A stretch of DNA of 64,000 bases from Diphasiastrum complanatum (taxonomy: Eukaryota > Streptophyta > Lycopodiopsida > Lycopodiales > Lycopodiaceae). Below, in pieces: positions 51,270-63,504 of the stretch. Positions within the stretch are counted from its first letter, which is position 1. Every line of letters begins with the position of its first letter. Location of the stretch: contig CM055103.1 of NCBI GenBank assembly GCA_029204225.1, positions 19,420,925-19,484,924 on the forward strand, given 5' to 3'. The notes under the pieces are model-generated. The model was not told where the DNA came from. It worked only from the letters and a program-made list of their open reading frames with translations, and made no database searches. Position numbers and translations under genes: made by a program.

Positions 51270-51560
51270 AAACATTTATAACTAATCATGGATTACAAGA
51301 GCGGTGGATTAGTCATGTCCTAAAGCTCTTCTGCTGATGTCGCCATATCAAATCAGAGATTTGTACTTCATAGTACTTGGTTGATCTTTCTGATCCTTTG
51401 GAGCACGAAGGGTTTCATGTCGCGAACATTTTCGTGTCATGTCGTGTCGTTTGACAACATTTTGCATTCGTGTCTTTTCGTGTCAAGTCATGTCGTGTCG
51501 TGTCTTTTCGTCAAATTGGGAGTTGAAAGCTAGCAGAGCTTTGGTAACTGAAACATCTTG
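51270..51560 (+). repeat. LTR-like repeat, copy b
   Basis: Same orientation and block order as 49145-49545, but truncated after AAAGCTAGCAGAGCTTTGG. It contains a short TCGTGTC-rich tandem stretch (51420-51510). Confidence 0.65.
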
Positions 51561-53288
51561 TTTTTTCAAATAAGACCAACAATATGAGTAGAACCATCAA
51601 CAAGCTGTTTCAGGCAGGTTATTTTCTACCAACATTGGTCGTCGATCTTTGGACAGTGACCGTAAAAAATTTCATCTCCTCAATAACACTGGGTTTTGAG
51701 GTTCTACCTAGACATCAAGCAAAACCCCAGTTCTCAAAGCCAAAAATACTAAGTTTTATTGGATTAAAAATATGCTCGATGATTATGCGAAAAAGGACTA
51801 ATTTGAAGAGGAACCGATCTATGTAATAAATCTATGAAAATCTTAAGGAGTTACTAGGTGTGTCAAAGACGACTACCACCCATCACAAGTCCGTGAAGTG
51901 CATCGAAAATGAAAAAATTCAAGAAACTTCGCAAGGGTCATGATGACATCACACATATTCCACCAACAGGATAAGAACAAGGCCCATGGAAAAAAAATAG
52001 ACTGGAGGATGGGAATGTCATTAAACACTAGAAGTAATACCAAGAAGCATAGAGGCGGATGTTTGGAAAGATACTCTTGAAGGAATCCTATAAAGGGAGA
52101 TTCCTAGGTCAAAGGTGCCCTTCATTCACTTTTGGATAGTCCACGTGAAAAAAAGAGAACAAAATATTCCAACAATAAATAGTTCCTAACAAACTTCGGA
52201 CACATGTGGGGAAAGATTCCTAACAACTGAAGAAAAGGATTTGCACTTCATTTTCAAAGAGGACTTGACTTCAAATGGATAATAGTCCAAGTCTTAAATA
52301 TAAACTTGAAGAGTAGGAGCTATTAGAAAACTTCAAAAGGAAAGTCGGACCAAACTTCACATAGGAATTTTTCGGATGAAGTTCGACAGAGAAACTTCAC
52401 TCATCTAAATCTTACAATACAATTCTTCAGTTCGAATGCCAAAGTGCTACCTAGAAAGTTGTATGAAGTTTTCATGACAAAAACTGCCGACAAACATCAG
52501 ACTCACCTTTATTTTTTTTGGGATCATTAAAAACCCGAAACTCATTCCGCAAAGTCATATCGGGCAACTTCAAAAATGAAGTTCAAAAACCGGAATTATT
52601 CGAAAAAAATGAAACTTCAAAAGGAAGGTCAAATAAAAGTTCTAAGGGAAGTTTTGAAGAAAAAAAAAATACATGGAAAAGAGTATAAGAGGAGGTGGAG
52701 TTTTCATAAGATGGGGGGTGGGGGGGGGGTGGGGGGGGGAGGGGGTTCTTCTATGAGAAGTTTTGCAAGAGAGAAGTCCAAAGAGTGTAGATGAATACGT
52801 TTTTGAAAAGGAGTGGAAGCATCTTAGAGCTACTGGTTATGAGTGTGTGAGAAAGAGAAGAAAAGCCATATCCTTTCAAAAGAATGAACAATGTGACAAA
52901 CTTATGATCTTTGTATTTCTCCCTAAGTGTTGAGGAAACGGGTTGTCATATATGATTACAAACATTGATTCATCCAGGATTACATGTATGCAATTTGAGA
53001 GCTAAAAGGTGCTAATGGACCTATGGTTAGAAGCGTTGCATCCTGGACAGAGGAGACATGTATGATGAGAACATAACCCTGAGCTATGAGTGAATCCAAA
53101 TGGTATTGTATGAAGTTATGAAACTCTCGTACTTTAGTTAGCTGAGCATATTGGGAGCACCACTACTACTAATGTGGAACGCTGGGTTACTCACCTACAA
53201 TAGCTTATCTGACGAGGTGTTGAGATTTCAATAGATGAGGCTTACAAAGGAGCTTACAACCATATTCCACGGCCTTCTATCATCGATT
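51561..53288. other. Non-coding DNA with a long G-run
   Basis: No domain-bearing ORF is seen. 52713-52745 is almost pure G, broken by single T or A. AACTTC-rich phrases recur at 52300-52700. It is probably old retroelement sequence. Confidence 0.45.
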
Positions 53289-54128
53289 TGTGAAAATGTC
53301 AAAATCATGTTTGATCTAGGTCAAATCATGTACATATCATTATTACACATGTGTGGAGCCTGTTCCCACGTGTGAATTAAATGCATTTGTCATTTAGATT
53401 AGTGATCTAGTATGTACATATCATTTGATTATAATTCTATTGGCTAAAAAGGCCAAAATCTAGTTTTTGAGCTATATGCCACTTGGCACCTTTCTATTGG
53501 TAGAATGTGCAAAATATTTAGATTAGGATTGATTTCCCACTTGTAGAGGTCTGCTCACATGTGTGGAAAGATCAGTAGAGGTCAAGTTTGGATTGATAGA
53601 AGATTTTTATGTAGGTTCCTATAATGTAGGAAATCACCCAAAATCAAGGAGGTGCCTTAAATCATGGAAGTCATGGACCATGTGCCAAGTTTGATTTGAT
53701 TGATGGATCGGTGACTAGGCACTCTCACACGTGCCAGATCAGTGACTCAGCAGCAGCCCGAGGTCTCCTTCATGTATATATAGTGCCTCATTTGGCCATA
53801 ATGAACATGGAAGCTAAATCTTGGTTTTGGTGCATTTTTTGAGTAATCTCTCCATTTGTCTTGCTATTTTATGCATTGATTGGGTTCTTAGCTTAGTATA
53901 CTTCATAATCAACAAACTGTCCGTACTCTGACAGGTTTTCACATGTGTGAAACCAGCAAGCTCAAGTTTTGGTCATAAATGATTGTCCTTCTTAGATTTC
54001 TTCATCTAGATTTGATCTAAATGCTATCTAATCTTGTGTAGATTGATAGGTTGATCTAATCTAACATCCAATCACACTTGTGGATCTGATTCAGATCTAT
54101 TCTTGTTCCATTTTGCTATAAATTGACA
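53289..54128 (+). repeat. 5' LTR of the 53-56 kb copia
   Basis: 840 bp, TGTGAAAATGTC to AAATTGACA, ending directly at the primer site. It has a TATATATAG box at about 53774-53783 and four or more copies of the phrase CACATGTGTG/CACACGTG. The left end is inferred from the TGT..ACA pairing, because no second LTR is present. Confidence 0.75.
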
Positions 54129-54140
54129 TGGTATCAAAGC
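54129..54140 (+). other. Primer-binding site, one mismatch
   Basis: TGGTATCAAAGC, the initiator tRNA-Met complement with one G-to-A change. Confidence 0.85.
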
Positions 54141-54717
54141 CAAGTACAAGTGCATTTAAGACATTGATCTAAAACTATTCCCAAATTGGCAGGTTTTTGA
54201 AAACAAGCTAATATTGAGGTAGCGAGTTGGAATGGATAGCTAGAACCAAAATATTTATACCAAATCTTGTTGTGGGCTGCAGGTGTACCTTCCACACGTG
54301 TGGGCCGTACATAACCTGTTTTGGACAGTATTTTTCATTTTGGTGCAATTTGAGCTTCATACATCCAATTTGAGTCAATTTAGTGCATTTTTCAAGCTTT
54401 CACTTGTATTATCTCTATTCCATTGATTTGTTCTTGGTTTAGATCAATAATATAGGTGGATTAAAGCTTGTTTACAGTAATTGAAGTTGATTCTCTATTT
54501 TTTTTAGTGTACCTTGAAGTTGAGAGAGATTGAGTGCTATAAACCAAAGATTAAGGAGTGAATTTGCAAAGATGAGATTGTAATCTATAAATCCATCATT
54601 CTAGATTTGTTCTAAAGTGGTAGGGTCGAGTCTACAAGCTTATTGATTGCTAGAAGACACTATAGGTTCAGATCTCTAAGTGAAACCATCTAAGTTTCAA
54701 GTGCATTTACACTAATA

Positions 54718-55206
54718 ATGGCATCTATGGGTGGCTTCTTACTAGAAGCTAGTGAAAGGCTTTCATCAACTAATTATGCCATTTGGAAAGTTCGAATGGA
54801 GTCATTATTTGTACTTCATGATTTGTATGACATTGTTCTTGGTGTGGAAGAAGAAACTCAAGTAGCTCAAGAATTAGTTAAGTACAAGAAGAGATTTAGG
54901 TTGTCATTACATTGCTTGAAAATGAATGTAAGAAATGACTTGTTGAAAGAAATCTCATCTTGTAGCACATCCAAAGAGGCATGGGATTCACTAAAATCTA
55001 TTTATGAATCCAAAAATACTTCAAGAATACTTATGCTAAGAAATCAAATACTTCAAAGCATGAAAGGAAGTAATGAAAGTGCCCAAGATTATGTTCTTAG
55101 GATCAAATCTTTGAATATTGAGTTATCTTCCATTAGTGACAAGATTCAAGAGAATGAGCTAGTTCAAATCATCTTTAATGGATTAGTAAATGAGTATCTA
55201 ATCTAG
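54718..55206 (+). CDS. Copia Gag, N-terminal part
   Basis: 162 codons of UBN2-type gag: RLSSTNYAIWKVRMESLF (residues ~14-31), SCSTSKEAWDSLKSIYESKN (81-100), then QDYVLRIKSLNIELSSISD. It ends with a TAG after VNEYLI, where the family normally continues, so a single base change probably created the stop. The start ATG follows a ~580-bp leader and matches family length. Confidence 0.88.
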   Translation: MASMGGFLLEASERLSSTNYAIWKVRMESLFVLHDLYDIVLGVEEETQVAQELVKYKKRFRLSLHCLKMNVRNDLLKEISSCSTSKEAWDSLKSIYESKNTSRILMLRNQILQSMKGSNESAQDYVLRIKSLNIELSSISDKIQENELVQIIFNGLVNEYLI

Positions 55207-55925
55207 TTCAAACATTTGCTATTCAAGATCAACTTCCTACTATTGAAAAACTTCATAGTGTGCTAGTTTCTGAGGATAGTAGGATGCTTCATATCAAGAA
55301 TAGGGTTGGTTCTCTTTCGTTGATTGATGGTAATGAAAAAGCTAACTTTTCTTTGAAAGGCAAGAAGAAGAAGGTTCCATCCAAAAAGACCCAAGATGTG
55401 GAGGTCAAGAGCAAGGATGGAGCTTCAAGTTCAAAAGGCAAGAGCAAGAAGGACAAGAAGAAGCTCAAATGCTTCTTTTGTGGTAAGAAAGGACACTTTG
55501 CATCCGAGTGTTACAAGAAGAAGAATTCCCAAGAGAAGGACAACCATGGCAACCTTGTGCTTGAGGAGGAGGATGAATGCAACTTATCTCTGATGGCTTC
55601 CTTAACACAAACATCTAATCACAACACATGGTGGATTGATAGTGGGGCTAGTTCCCACATGACTCACCAAAAAGACTACTTTTCTACCTTACTTTCTTAA
55701 AATAACTCTAAGAAGTTTATCTTCACTGCAAATGATCAAGAATTTGAGATTGTAGGAATTGGATCCATTCCATTATGTCTTGGATCATCTAAGAAAGTAG
55801 ATCTAGACAATGTTCTTTATGTACCTTCTATTACAAAGAACTTGTTAAGTGTTGCTCAACTTATGGATAGTGGATTAGATGTTCATTTCAAGCATGGAGA
55901 ATGTTCCATCTTAAAGAATGTGATG
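55207..55925 (+). pseudogene. Copia Gag C-terminus and protease, truncated
   Basis: An open frame at 55260-55700 holds a lysine-rich linker, the zinc knuckle CFFCGKKGHFASEC and the protease active site WWIDSGASSHMT, with D-S-G intact. A TAA (near 55700) and then FEIVGIGSIPLCLGSSKKVD, VLYVPSITKNLLSVAQL and VHFKHGECSILKN follow. Homology ends near 55925, where LTR-like sequence of another family begins. The rest of pol has been lost. Confidence 0.85.
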
Positions 55926-56206
55926 TGATGGATGGAAGTGCTAACTCTAAATCAATATTATTTTCTTATTGCGTTCAATTTGTGTCAGAATGCATGGATC
56001 TCTGTATTGCTTTTGTAACTGATAGAAATTGTATGAGAATTCAATACTTTATGCTTGGCTACATAATCACTTAGTATCTAGTGAAAGTTAGTTGCTAAAG
56101 ATTGAACGTGATTTCCATCACTACTGCTTTGTTCAATTTTTGATAGGCGTAGTCATGCATTAGAAGTAGGAAGTTTCTGCATTCCATTATCTACCTATTT
56201 TTGACA
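55926..56206 (+). repeat. 5' LTR tail of a second copy of the 20-25 kb copia family
   Basis: It shares ordered blocks with the 24042-24300 LTR read in reverse: GCTTGGCTACATAATCA, GAACGTGATTTCCATCACTA and TGATAGGCGTAGTCATGC. Only the last ~280 bp of the ~1.2-kb LTR is present. Confidence 0.75.
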
Positions 56207-56239
56207 TGGTATCAGAGCGTACCTACATGGTATCAGAGC
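56207..56239 (+). other. Doubled initiator tRNA-Met primer sites
   Basis: TGGTATCAGAGC occurs at 56207-56218 and again at 56228-56239, both exact and 21 bp apart. The repeated unit is 'cggtacctaca'-like spacer plus site. Confidence 0.9.
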
Positions 56240-56413
56240 TTTGATTCTTCTTCAGGTCCTAATACTATTGCGATATCAGAACGAAAAGCTCTAATACTTG
56301 ACATTTTTCGCGATATCGAATTGATATCATATTCTTCAGTTCCTTTCATCCTTTTAGTATCAGAGAATTGATCATCTTAGCATCATCGATACAATTGACA
56401 GACTAAGTTCCAG

Positions 56414-57760
56414 ATGGATTCTCAAAGTAAAGCTGGTCTTATCGTAGACAAGCTGAATGGATCCAATTATCATTTGTGAAAATTTAAGATGAAGACCTTG
56501 CTAATCGCCAATGAGTTATGGGATGTTGTTACAGATATCGAAGTGAAATCTGAAGACGACACAGAAGACTCAAAATGGAAATCGAAGGATGGTAAAGCGT
56601 TCGCGCTTATTATCCTTAATATATCAGATACACAGATTGGACACATAGTTGAAGCTAAAACTTCAAAAGAAGTTTGGGACATCTTGAATTCACTATATGA
56701 TGTGAGGGACATAACTACTAAGTTACATCTACGAAGGAAATTTTTCACATTCAAGTAATGGTGATTCTCTTAAGAGTCACATTAACCAGTTTAAGAATCT
56801 CTTGGAACAGATGGCCGCTGTCCGATTAGTCATACACGATCAAGATGCAATTATGACATTGCTTTCAAGCTTGCCCTCTACATATGAGAATTGGATGATG
56901 ATCATATCGACACACTTAGATACTCTTACTAGAGTTATCATTATGTTGCTACAAGAAGACAATAGAAGAAGTCAAGACACTTTGTTTACTTCCTCCTCTC
57001 AAGCTCTATATTTCAACAACGGCTCTAAGCGACAGAAGCAGAAAAGCTCCAAGAAGCAACAAATCAGAAGTGTCAGGACAATCATCAAATCCACAGTAAA
57101 AAAAGAAGATGTTTTGTAGGTATTGCAAGCGCAATAACAATGAGATCAAGGATTGCCAAATTCTCCACGCGAAGAATGCAGCCAAGCAACTTGATCAACA
57201 AGCAAATACAGTTTCATCATCTCCCCAGGTCGAAGTGGACGAAGGCGCATTTATGGTCAAAGACCAAAGCGCATTTTTGGATGATTCATGGTTTCTTGAT
57301 TCTGGAGCAACTCAGCACATGACCAATCAAAGTGAGATTTTCAACTCCTACACGTCTTACAACACGAAAAAATCAATTTATCTTGGTGACAATAATACTC
57401 ACACTATTGAAGGTGAAGATACTGTAAGATTGTGATTCCAGCATGATCAATTCAAACTATTATCAAAGGTTTTATATGTTCCTAAACTCTCTACAAATCT
57501 GTTAAAGTAGAATCACAGATTTAGGTCAAAAGGTAGAATTCAAATATGATCAATGCAAAATTATTGATAGAAGTAATAAGATCCTTGCACTCGGCAAGAG
57601 GCATGGTTACTTATATAAATTGGCACATTGTTATTCTGAGTCTAGTCAAGCCTTGAAAATCTCTGTTCTTGTCAATAAAGTATTACTATGGCATCTTTGC
57701 TTAGGACACTTGATTTATGCATCTGTTTTGAACATGTCCAGACAATCCATGGGAAGTTGT
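56414..57760 (+). pseudogene. Copia gag-protease-pre-integrase (second family copy)
   Basis: It starts MDSQSKAGLIVDKLNGSNYH. An in-frame TGA at 56477-56479 sits where Trp is expected, then KFKMKTLLIANELWDVVTD. Frame changes follow near 56758 and 57100. The zinc knuckle is CRYCKRNNNEIKDC and the protease motif is FLDSGATQHMT (intact D-S-G). The pre-integrase end is SRITDLGQKVEF and LLWHLCLGHLIYASVLNMS. Sequence is collinear with 22640-23886. The copy continues slightly further, into the pre-integrase zinc region, and then stops. RT and RNase H are absent here. Confidence 0.88.
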
Positions 57761-58213
57761 CAAAGAAGTCAGAGACTTCAGTGTCGAGTGACTTGATTGT
57801 TGAAGAAGTCGAGGGTGATTAGGCCTTCGATGCTCTTCATAATGCTTTGACATTCGGATGTAGAATTAGACAAGAATGGGTACCCTTTAATGTAGATTAG
57901 CCGAAAAGTCGATGAAGTCGTCTTTCAAATACTTCGACTGATTCAATTCTATTCGATTATGTGTAGAAATTGCAGGTTGTCGAACTGCTTGCAAAAATCC
58001 GTGTTTTACCAAGCATTGTTCTACACACAAAATGAGAGTAGTTTTGCAGAATAGCAAAACATGAAAAACTATGATTCCTGCAGGTATCAGATGAACAGAC
58101 ATAGAACCCAGAAGAGGTTGCCTCTGACCCTAGATCATTGATCCAAAATGTGTAGGAAGAATCTTGAAATAGAAATAGTATCACCAAGGAGAAAACTGTG
58201 AGCTTAATTTTCA
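57761..58213 (-). repeat. Possible 3' LTR of an inverted copia
   Basis: On the minus strand a polypurine tract (CCTTAAGGGAGAC, about 58219-58232) precedes the TGAAAATTAAGC start. The left limit is a guess. Confidence 0.4.
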
Positions 58214-58224
58214 ATAGTCTCCCT

Positions 58225-58830
58225 TAAGGTCACGGTTGGTGCCTTGAATGTCTTCGATGGGTTCATCATGTTAAAGAACTTATGGTGCTTGATCTTGGAA
58301 AAAAAACTTTGATAAATATGTCTGCAACCATTTCTATTGTGGAGCAGTATTGAAGAATTACTAGTCCTGAAAAAATCTTTTCCCTAATAAAATGATTTAG
58401 GATTTCAATGTGCTTTGACTTGCCATGAAATCTAGGATTCAAAGACATTGAAATACAACTCAAATTATCACACAGAATGGTAGTAGGCTGAAACTGAGTG
58501 TGATGTAAGGAATATATTTTATCACTCTCTTTAATGTCTTCCAATGCAAGATCCTAGGATAAAAACATGCATTGACTTAATGTGCTCATAGTGTATGCTA
58601 AATCTGATCTGGTGCACACCATGGCATACATTAAAGATCCGATTAGTGAATGAAAAGGGTACTTCGCTAAGTCGAGTACTTCACTTTCGGTCTCAACACA
58701 AGAAGGTTTAGTCAATACTATACTTGGATCCATTGGATAGCCTTGGCTGACTGACAGTACATGGATCGACTTTTCCCTGTATTGAACTTGATCTGACTTG
58801 ATGAGGTAGTCGAGTGAGTCGAGTAAGTGG
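58225..58830 (-). pseudogene. Inverted copia RT tail and RNase H, internally deleted
   Basis: Read leftward: GYPMDPSIVLTKPSCVETES, HSLIGSLMYAMVCTRSDLAY and TMSTLSQCMFL. A sequence joint follows, where ALEDIKESDKI runs directly into TTILCDNLSCISMSLNPRFH. The remaining blocks are HIEILNHFIREKIFSG and VADIFIKVF. The middle of RNase H (the SDADW to SSTEAEY part) is deleted. The fragment belongs to the same broad group as the RNase H at 21430. Confidence 0.82.
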
Positions 58831-61800
58831 ATGGAGTCGAGTGTTGAGTGGATTTAGTCCTGAGCATTAAAATCCAACAATTTGAGGGTACCATCAATTC
58901 TATGTGGAGTTGGAGTGGTTTCTATTTCAAATCAAGCATTTTCAAGTGTAGAAAGTGGATCTTTGTGATCCTAGCTTCATTTTAGGTCAAATCACTTGGA
59001 GTAGGCCAATTTTTTAATCCACTTACTAGAATGTGGAGACAAAAATTTCTCATGATTATGGATGTTGCATTCTATTAGCAGATGTATCAAGATTCTAGCT
59101 TTTGCATATAGTTTTTGGTTGATTCAATATTTTGCATTTTTATAAAAACTCAAATTTTGATAGAATGTCTTAGTTCAAAGGTTCTGATCTTTTCAAGAGT
59201 GTGGTTGAAGTGTATTTGAGTTCAAAAGTTCATTACATTGTAGGTATATCAAGTGTAATCAAGACATCATCAATTCTATGTGCTAGATTTGCTAGAAGAG
59301 AGAAAAAGAGAGACTTGTTTTCAAATCATTGTGATTTTTGTGAGAAATACTTTTGATTGCATAGATTAGTGCATGTAATTCTGCAATTGGAACAAACTTT
59401 GTGCATGTAACTTTTAGAAGTGGGAAGCTCAATGAAACACAATCTTGCTGCATGAGCGATATACTAAACGTCATGCCTTAAAAAGCTTGAAGACATTACA
59501 GATCGATATTTGTTGCAGTCGCTTGATATTTTGTGATATTTCTAATTTGGAGGATCCAAGGACTAGATGTTACAAACTCATGTTAGAGTTTTGAAATTTG
59601 TAACAAAAAAGAGCCAACTCGTTGAGCAAATCAAGTGAGCTTATAGAGATATAATACAATCTCTATCGCTCCCTTGATGGCCTATGTATGACAACCAGGT
59701 TTAAATCACACTATTATATCTATTACAAAGCCCCACATGGGACAAGGGTCTCTGTAAATTTTGTTGTGCGTTGCCTAGAACCAACATATATTGTGACTCT
59801 ATTTTAGTGGCTTGTTGACAAATTTATCAAAATGGCAGAAGTGTATTCCAACGAATGATGCTATGAAGGCATATCAGTCATATAGACCAACAAAATATGC
59901 TAAACATATAGGTATTATTGATAAAATAATTTGCTTTAGCATATGGATCTAAGAGTAGAGTGCCTAAATTAGTACACAACAATCAACTTGGGGCTCTAAC
60001 TCAAAGTTACAAAAATAAATTTCTTCATATAGAGCTATGGATGGACCATTGACTTTTGAGAACACCCCACAAATGTCTCTAGAACTTACCAAGAACACAA
60101 GTATATATTGGGGTAGAAGGTCACCAGTGCCAACCATTTTGTTTAAGAATGGTGGAGAATGTGTACATGTGCTTTGCCAAGACAAAATCTTACAAGAGCT
60201 CTTGATACACAAAAGAAAGGTCTATAGAATATAAGACGCTAGTCTATCCAAAATCTTGATGATAGTGTGTTGAATACTTGCTATAAGTGGTGAATGTAGG
60301 TGCTATTGGTATAAGGCACTAGTGTCGACTAAATCCTAGTCAAAGCTTGGCATCATATGATGCTGGCGCTGTGTGACTTGAGAATCTCGGACAATACGTG
60401 AAATAGTATTTCTAGAAGTTATCTTTGGGAATGTTTCATGTTTCAGTTTTAGGGTGAGAATGATATATCTCTAACGGACATAACTAGGCGACTGGTCTTT
60501 TGGATCTATGCCCATGCTTCAACAAGAACAAGAACTTACTTCACCTTCTTTTGCAGTGGCCTTTAGTCATGCACTCAAGGGTCTATAGGTAGTAAGCCTC
60601 ACCAGAAAATTTATTCTTGGAGAAGCTAGCTAAGAGAGGATCATTTATGGGAAGTGACCCTCATGGGCGAGCATATTTGGTATGGACAAAGTTGTTTGCA
60701 GTGTAGGGTCTGATATGAGATGTTGAGGTTTCCGTCTCAAGGATAGCTCAAGCACAGGGTTGGGTGGTAAATCAACTAGCAATCTTCTATGTTTTCAGCA
60801 AGAATAGTGATCATGGAAGCTGGATTGTGCAGACAGCACAATCACATGGTGGGTCTGTCCATTTAAAATACAGGTCTTAGCCTTTGAGGTTGTTTCGTGG
60901 TAGCCCACGTTTCTTCTCTTGCATAATGCACAATGTTGTCAAACCTATATCAAGTTCAAGATGTAAAGACTGATTGACTTTGTCCATTTGCAAATAATAG
61001 AATACACTCAAAATGCATATTTTCAATATTAAAGGTATTGTACATCCATGGCAAGCATGCATGTTAAAATATCAGGATGTCTAACAGTTATGGTACTCCA
61101 ATTTAGCAACTACTTGCAATCGTTTTCCTTTAGGCCTTAGACCTCCTACTATGGGATAATATATCATCAACTGCAGCAAGAGTTTGAAATAGCACTATAT
61201 ATGCACATATTCAACAGTGGCCAGACAAGTGCAAGACATCATCCAACCAGATGCCTTTCAGTTTCGTAACTTCCTTAAAACTGAACTCAAAAAACTTCCT
61301 TTGACAATATGACTCTCATTGTCACATCTTTTCATCACAATATGACCCCGCAACAGGTTCCAACACGTTCTCTGAACATTGCCATGTCTTCCAGTGTCAC
61401 ATCATCTGATCGAAACCAACCTTTAAACTGGTTGAAATGCATTCCAATAACAATATGCCTCTCCGTGCAACATCTTTTTTTCACAATATGAAACTTGCAA
61501 CAGGTTCCAACACATTCTCTGAACATTACTAAATACGTGTGAAAGTGTGAAACTATTAATATCAAGTACCATACTGGAGAGCAAAAAGAAGCAGACTCAC
61601 TAATACACAGTTAGTGCTGCAGTCTTGGTCATGCTTGTCATTTAACCATAGCAAATGAAACACCAGATAAAAAAAAAAGACCAAAGGATTCAGGAACAGT
61701 TATATAGATTTCTAAACTTGTGATTTCACATCATATGCTTGGTTAGAACCAGCAACTTCCAATTTTGCAGTGAATCGAATGACTATCTGTGCAAATTAGA

Positions 61801-62244
61801 CAGCAAACTCAACCTAAATGAGGTGCACAATTCGCTTTATGACGAGTGAATTGAGATGAGCGTTTACTTGTTCAACAAAACATAAGACTCCCAAGTATAA
61901 TTCCCTGCTGTCAGAGGCATCTAAGACTTGTGTATGGAATATTCAAGTAAATTTCAATCATATTACTGTGCACCAGCGGCCTAACAATTCTCAAGCTTGA
62001 TCGTCAACACGGCTTCAATATCACACAATAGCATTTTGAGCAAAAAAAGAACGAAATATAAAGTCAACATGTAATAAGAAGCCATGTGTTCTGAAATTTT
62101 TGATATACTCCAAGTCACACTGGAAATCAGAAATACATTCTCTTTTTATACTCATGTCGTTATTTTGAAACACACAACAAAACTAGAAAGTACAAGGCTG
62201 ACTAATCACAAGATTCCTTGTTTAGTCAACTGTTCAACAAACAT
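58831..62244. other. Intergenic DNA downstream of the F-box gene
   Basis: No domain-bearing ORF is seen. A short ORF at 60037-60234 is open but unrecognised. The F-box gene's 3' UTR should lie near 62000-62244, but no clear AATAAA signal on the minus strand could be assigned. Confidence 0.5.
61302..61531. repeat. Imperfect tandem duplication, ~150-bp spacing
   Basis: The phrase 'acatctttt-cacaatatga-gcaacaggttccaacac-ttctctgaacatt' occurs at 61325-61381 and again at 61470-61527, with small differences. Confidence 0.7.
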
Positions 62245-63504
62245 TTAAGAAAAGACAAATTGTATTTCTACATTCACATACTTACGCATCAGGTCAACAA
62301 CAGATGAGTTGAACCTCGCAATCTTTTGGTAATCTTCCCGAACTTTTGCTTCCGAAAGATGTCCATGGACCACCAATCTCTTCAAACTTGGGCATCTTCC
62401 TAAAAGAGCAGAAATCCACTGAGAAAAAAGCTCATTGATTGTTGTTGATCCCACTTCTAGTACAGTCACCTTTTCTAAAAATGATGATCCCTTCAGAGCA
62501 TGCTGAAGAATTCCATCTTCAAGTTCATAACTTAATGCTAGTCTAGTTAATTGAGGAAAAGAAAGTGCTATAGTTTCCAAGTCCATCACTTCATCCTCTA
62601 CATCGACAGGTCCCCACAATCTGAGTCTTCTCAGCTTACATGCTTCTGATATTTTCTGGTATAGATGAGGCCAAATGACAGTGAAATTGCTCAGATCTAC
62701 CACCTCCAAGTTCTCCATGCCCTGCCCTACATCAAATTGCATTATACTGACGTCATCCATTTTCAATACACGCAAACCTCCTTTGCTTAAAACCTCAAAG
62801 TGCTCCAATGTGGAATCCTTCAGAGAGATGCTTTCCAAATTATCAACATCCAAAGTGATGTTGTCTAAACTCACTGCTTCCAAAGAAAATGATTTCAAAC
62901 TCTGACTGTTTAACTCCAAGGTGGCCTCTCCATCTGTCTGTGGGAGAGAAATGGAAGTATTTACCAATGACAACGATTCTAACTTGGGACAGGAAACTAA
63001 AAGAAGCTTTATATCCAAGGCTGAAATGCTGACTCTATTCAATGTGAGCGAGCGGAGCACAGGAAATTTGTGGATCTTTGGATCAACGGTAGGAATTGTT
63101 ATATTGCCAATGTGTAATACTTCCAGCTTACGCCTGCCACATCTATCCAGAAGATTGACAAAAGGCCTGGCCTGAATCATATATGTCAAGAACCGCAATG
63201 ATTCTCGTGTAGAGATAAGCCAGGCAATGACTGGAGCTGCGGAAAATTCCTCATCTCCCACACAAAGAGAAAGATCGTGAAGACAAGATGTCTGCAAAAT
63301 TGTCTGAGTAATCAACACCTCTAGCTGCTCTGTGGATAGCTCATGATACACAGGCCAGTCATCAGGGCAGAAACGAAGTGCACGTAAATGGCGGCAAGCT
63401 GCCTCTCGCCACTTTCTGCAAGTTGCTGAAGCTATAATCACATCACGAGCTGCAGCAAGAAGAGATAAGATGTTCCCTATCACTTCAACAGGAAGTGCAT
63501 CCAT
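62245..63504 (-). CDS. F-box/LRR-repeat protein (At1g67190-like)
   Basis: An intact, intronless 419-codon gene. An F-box lies at the N-terminus (LPVEVIGNILSLLAAARDV, residues 4-22, then ATCRKWREAACRHL, 27-40), which in this family binds SKP1 within an SCF ubiquitin ligase. The rest is irregular leucine-rich repeats (FPVLRSLTLNRVSISAL, CPKLESLSLVNTSI, LESISLKDSTLEHFEVLS, CPSLKRLVVHGHLSE) that would hold the substrate. The C-terminus reads LMRKYVNVEIQF. Length and both ends agree with the conserved plant F-box/LRR family that includes Arabidopsis At1g67190. The substrate is unknown. The start ATG at 63504 begins the F-box and has no better upstream alternative. Confidence 0.95.
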   Translation of the reverse strand: MDALPVEVIGNILSLLAAARDVIIASATCRKWREAACRHLRALRFCPDDWPVYHELSTEQLEVLITQTILQTSCLHDLSLCVGDEEFSAAPVIAWLISTRESLRFLTYMIQARPFVNLLDRCGRRKLEVLHIGNITIPTVDPKIHKFPVLRSLTLNRVSISALDIKLLLVSCPKLESLSLVNTSISLPQTDGEATLELNSQSLKSFSLEAVSLDNITLDVDNLESISLKDSTLEHFEVLSKGGLRVLKMDDVSIMQFDVGQGMENLEVVDLSNFTVIWPHLYQKISEACKLRRLRLWGPVDVEDEVMDLETIALSFPQLTRLALSYELEDGILQHALKGSSFLEKVTVLEVGSTTINELFSQWISALLGRCPSLKRLVVHGHLSEAKVREDYQKIARFNSSVVDLMRKYVNVEIQFVFS

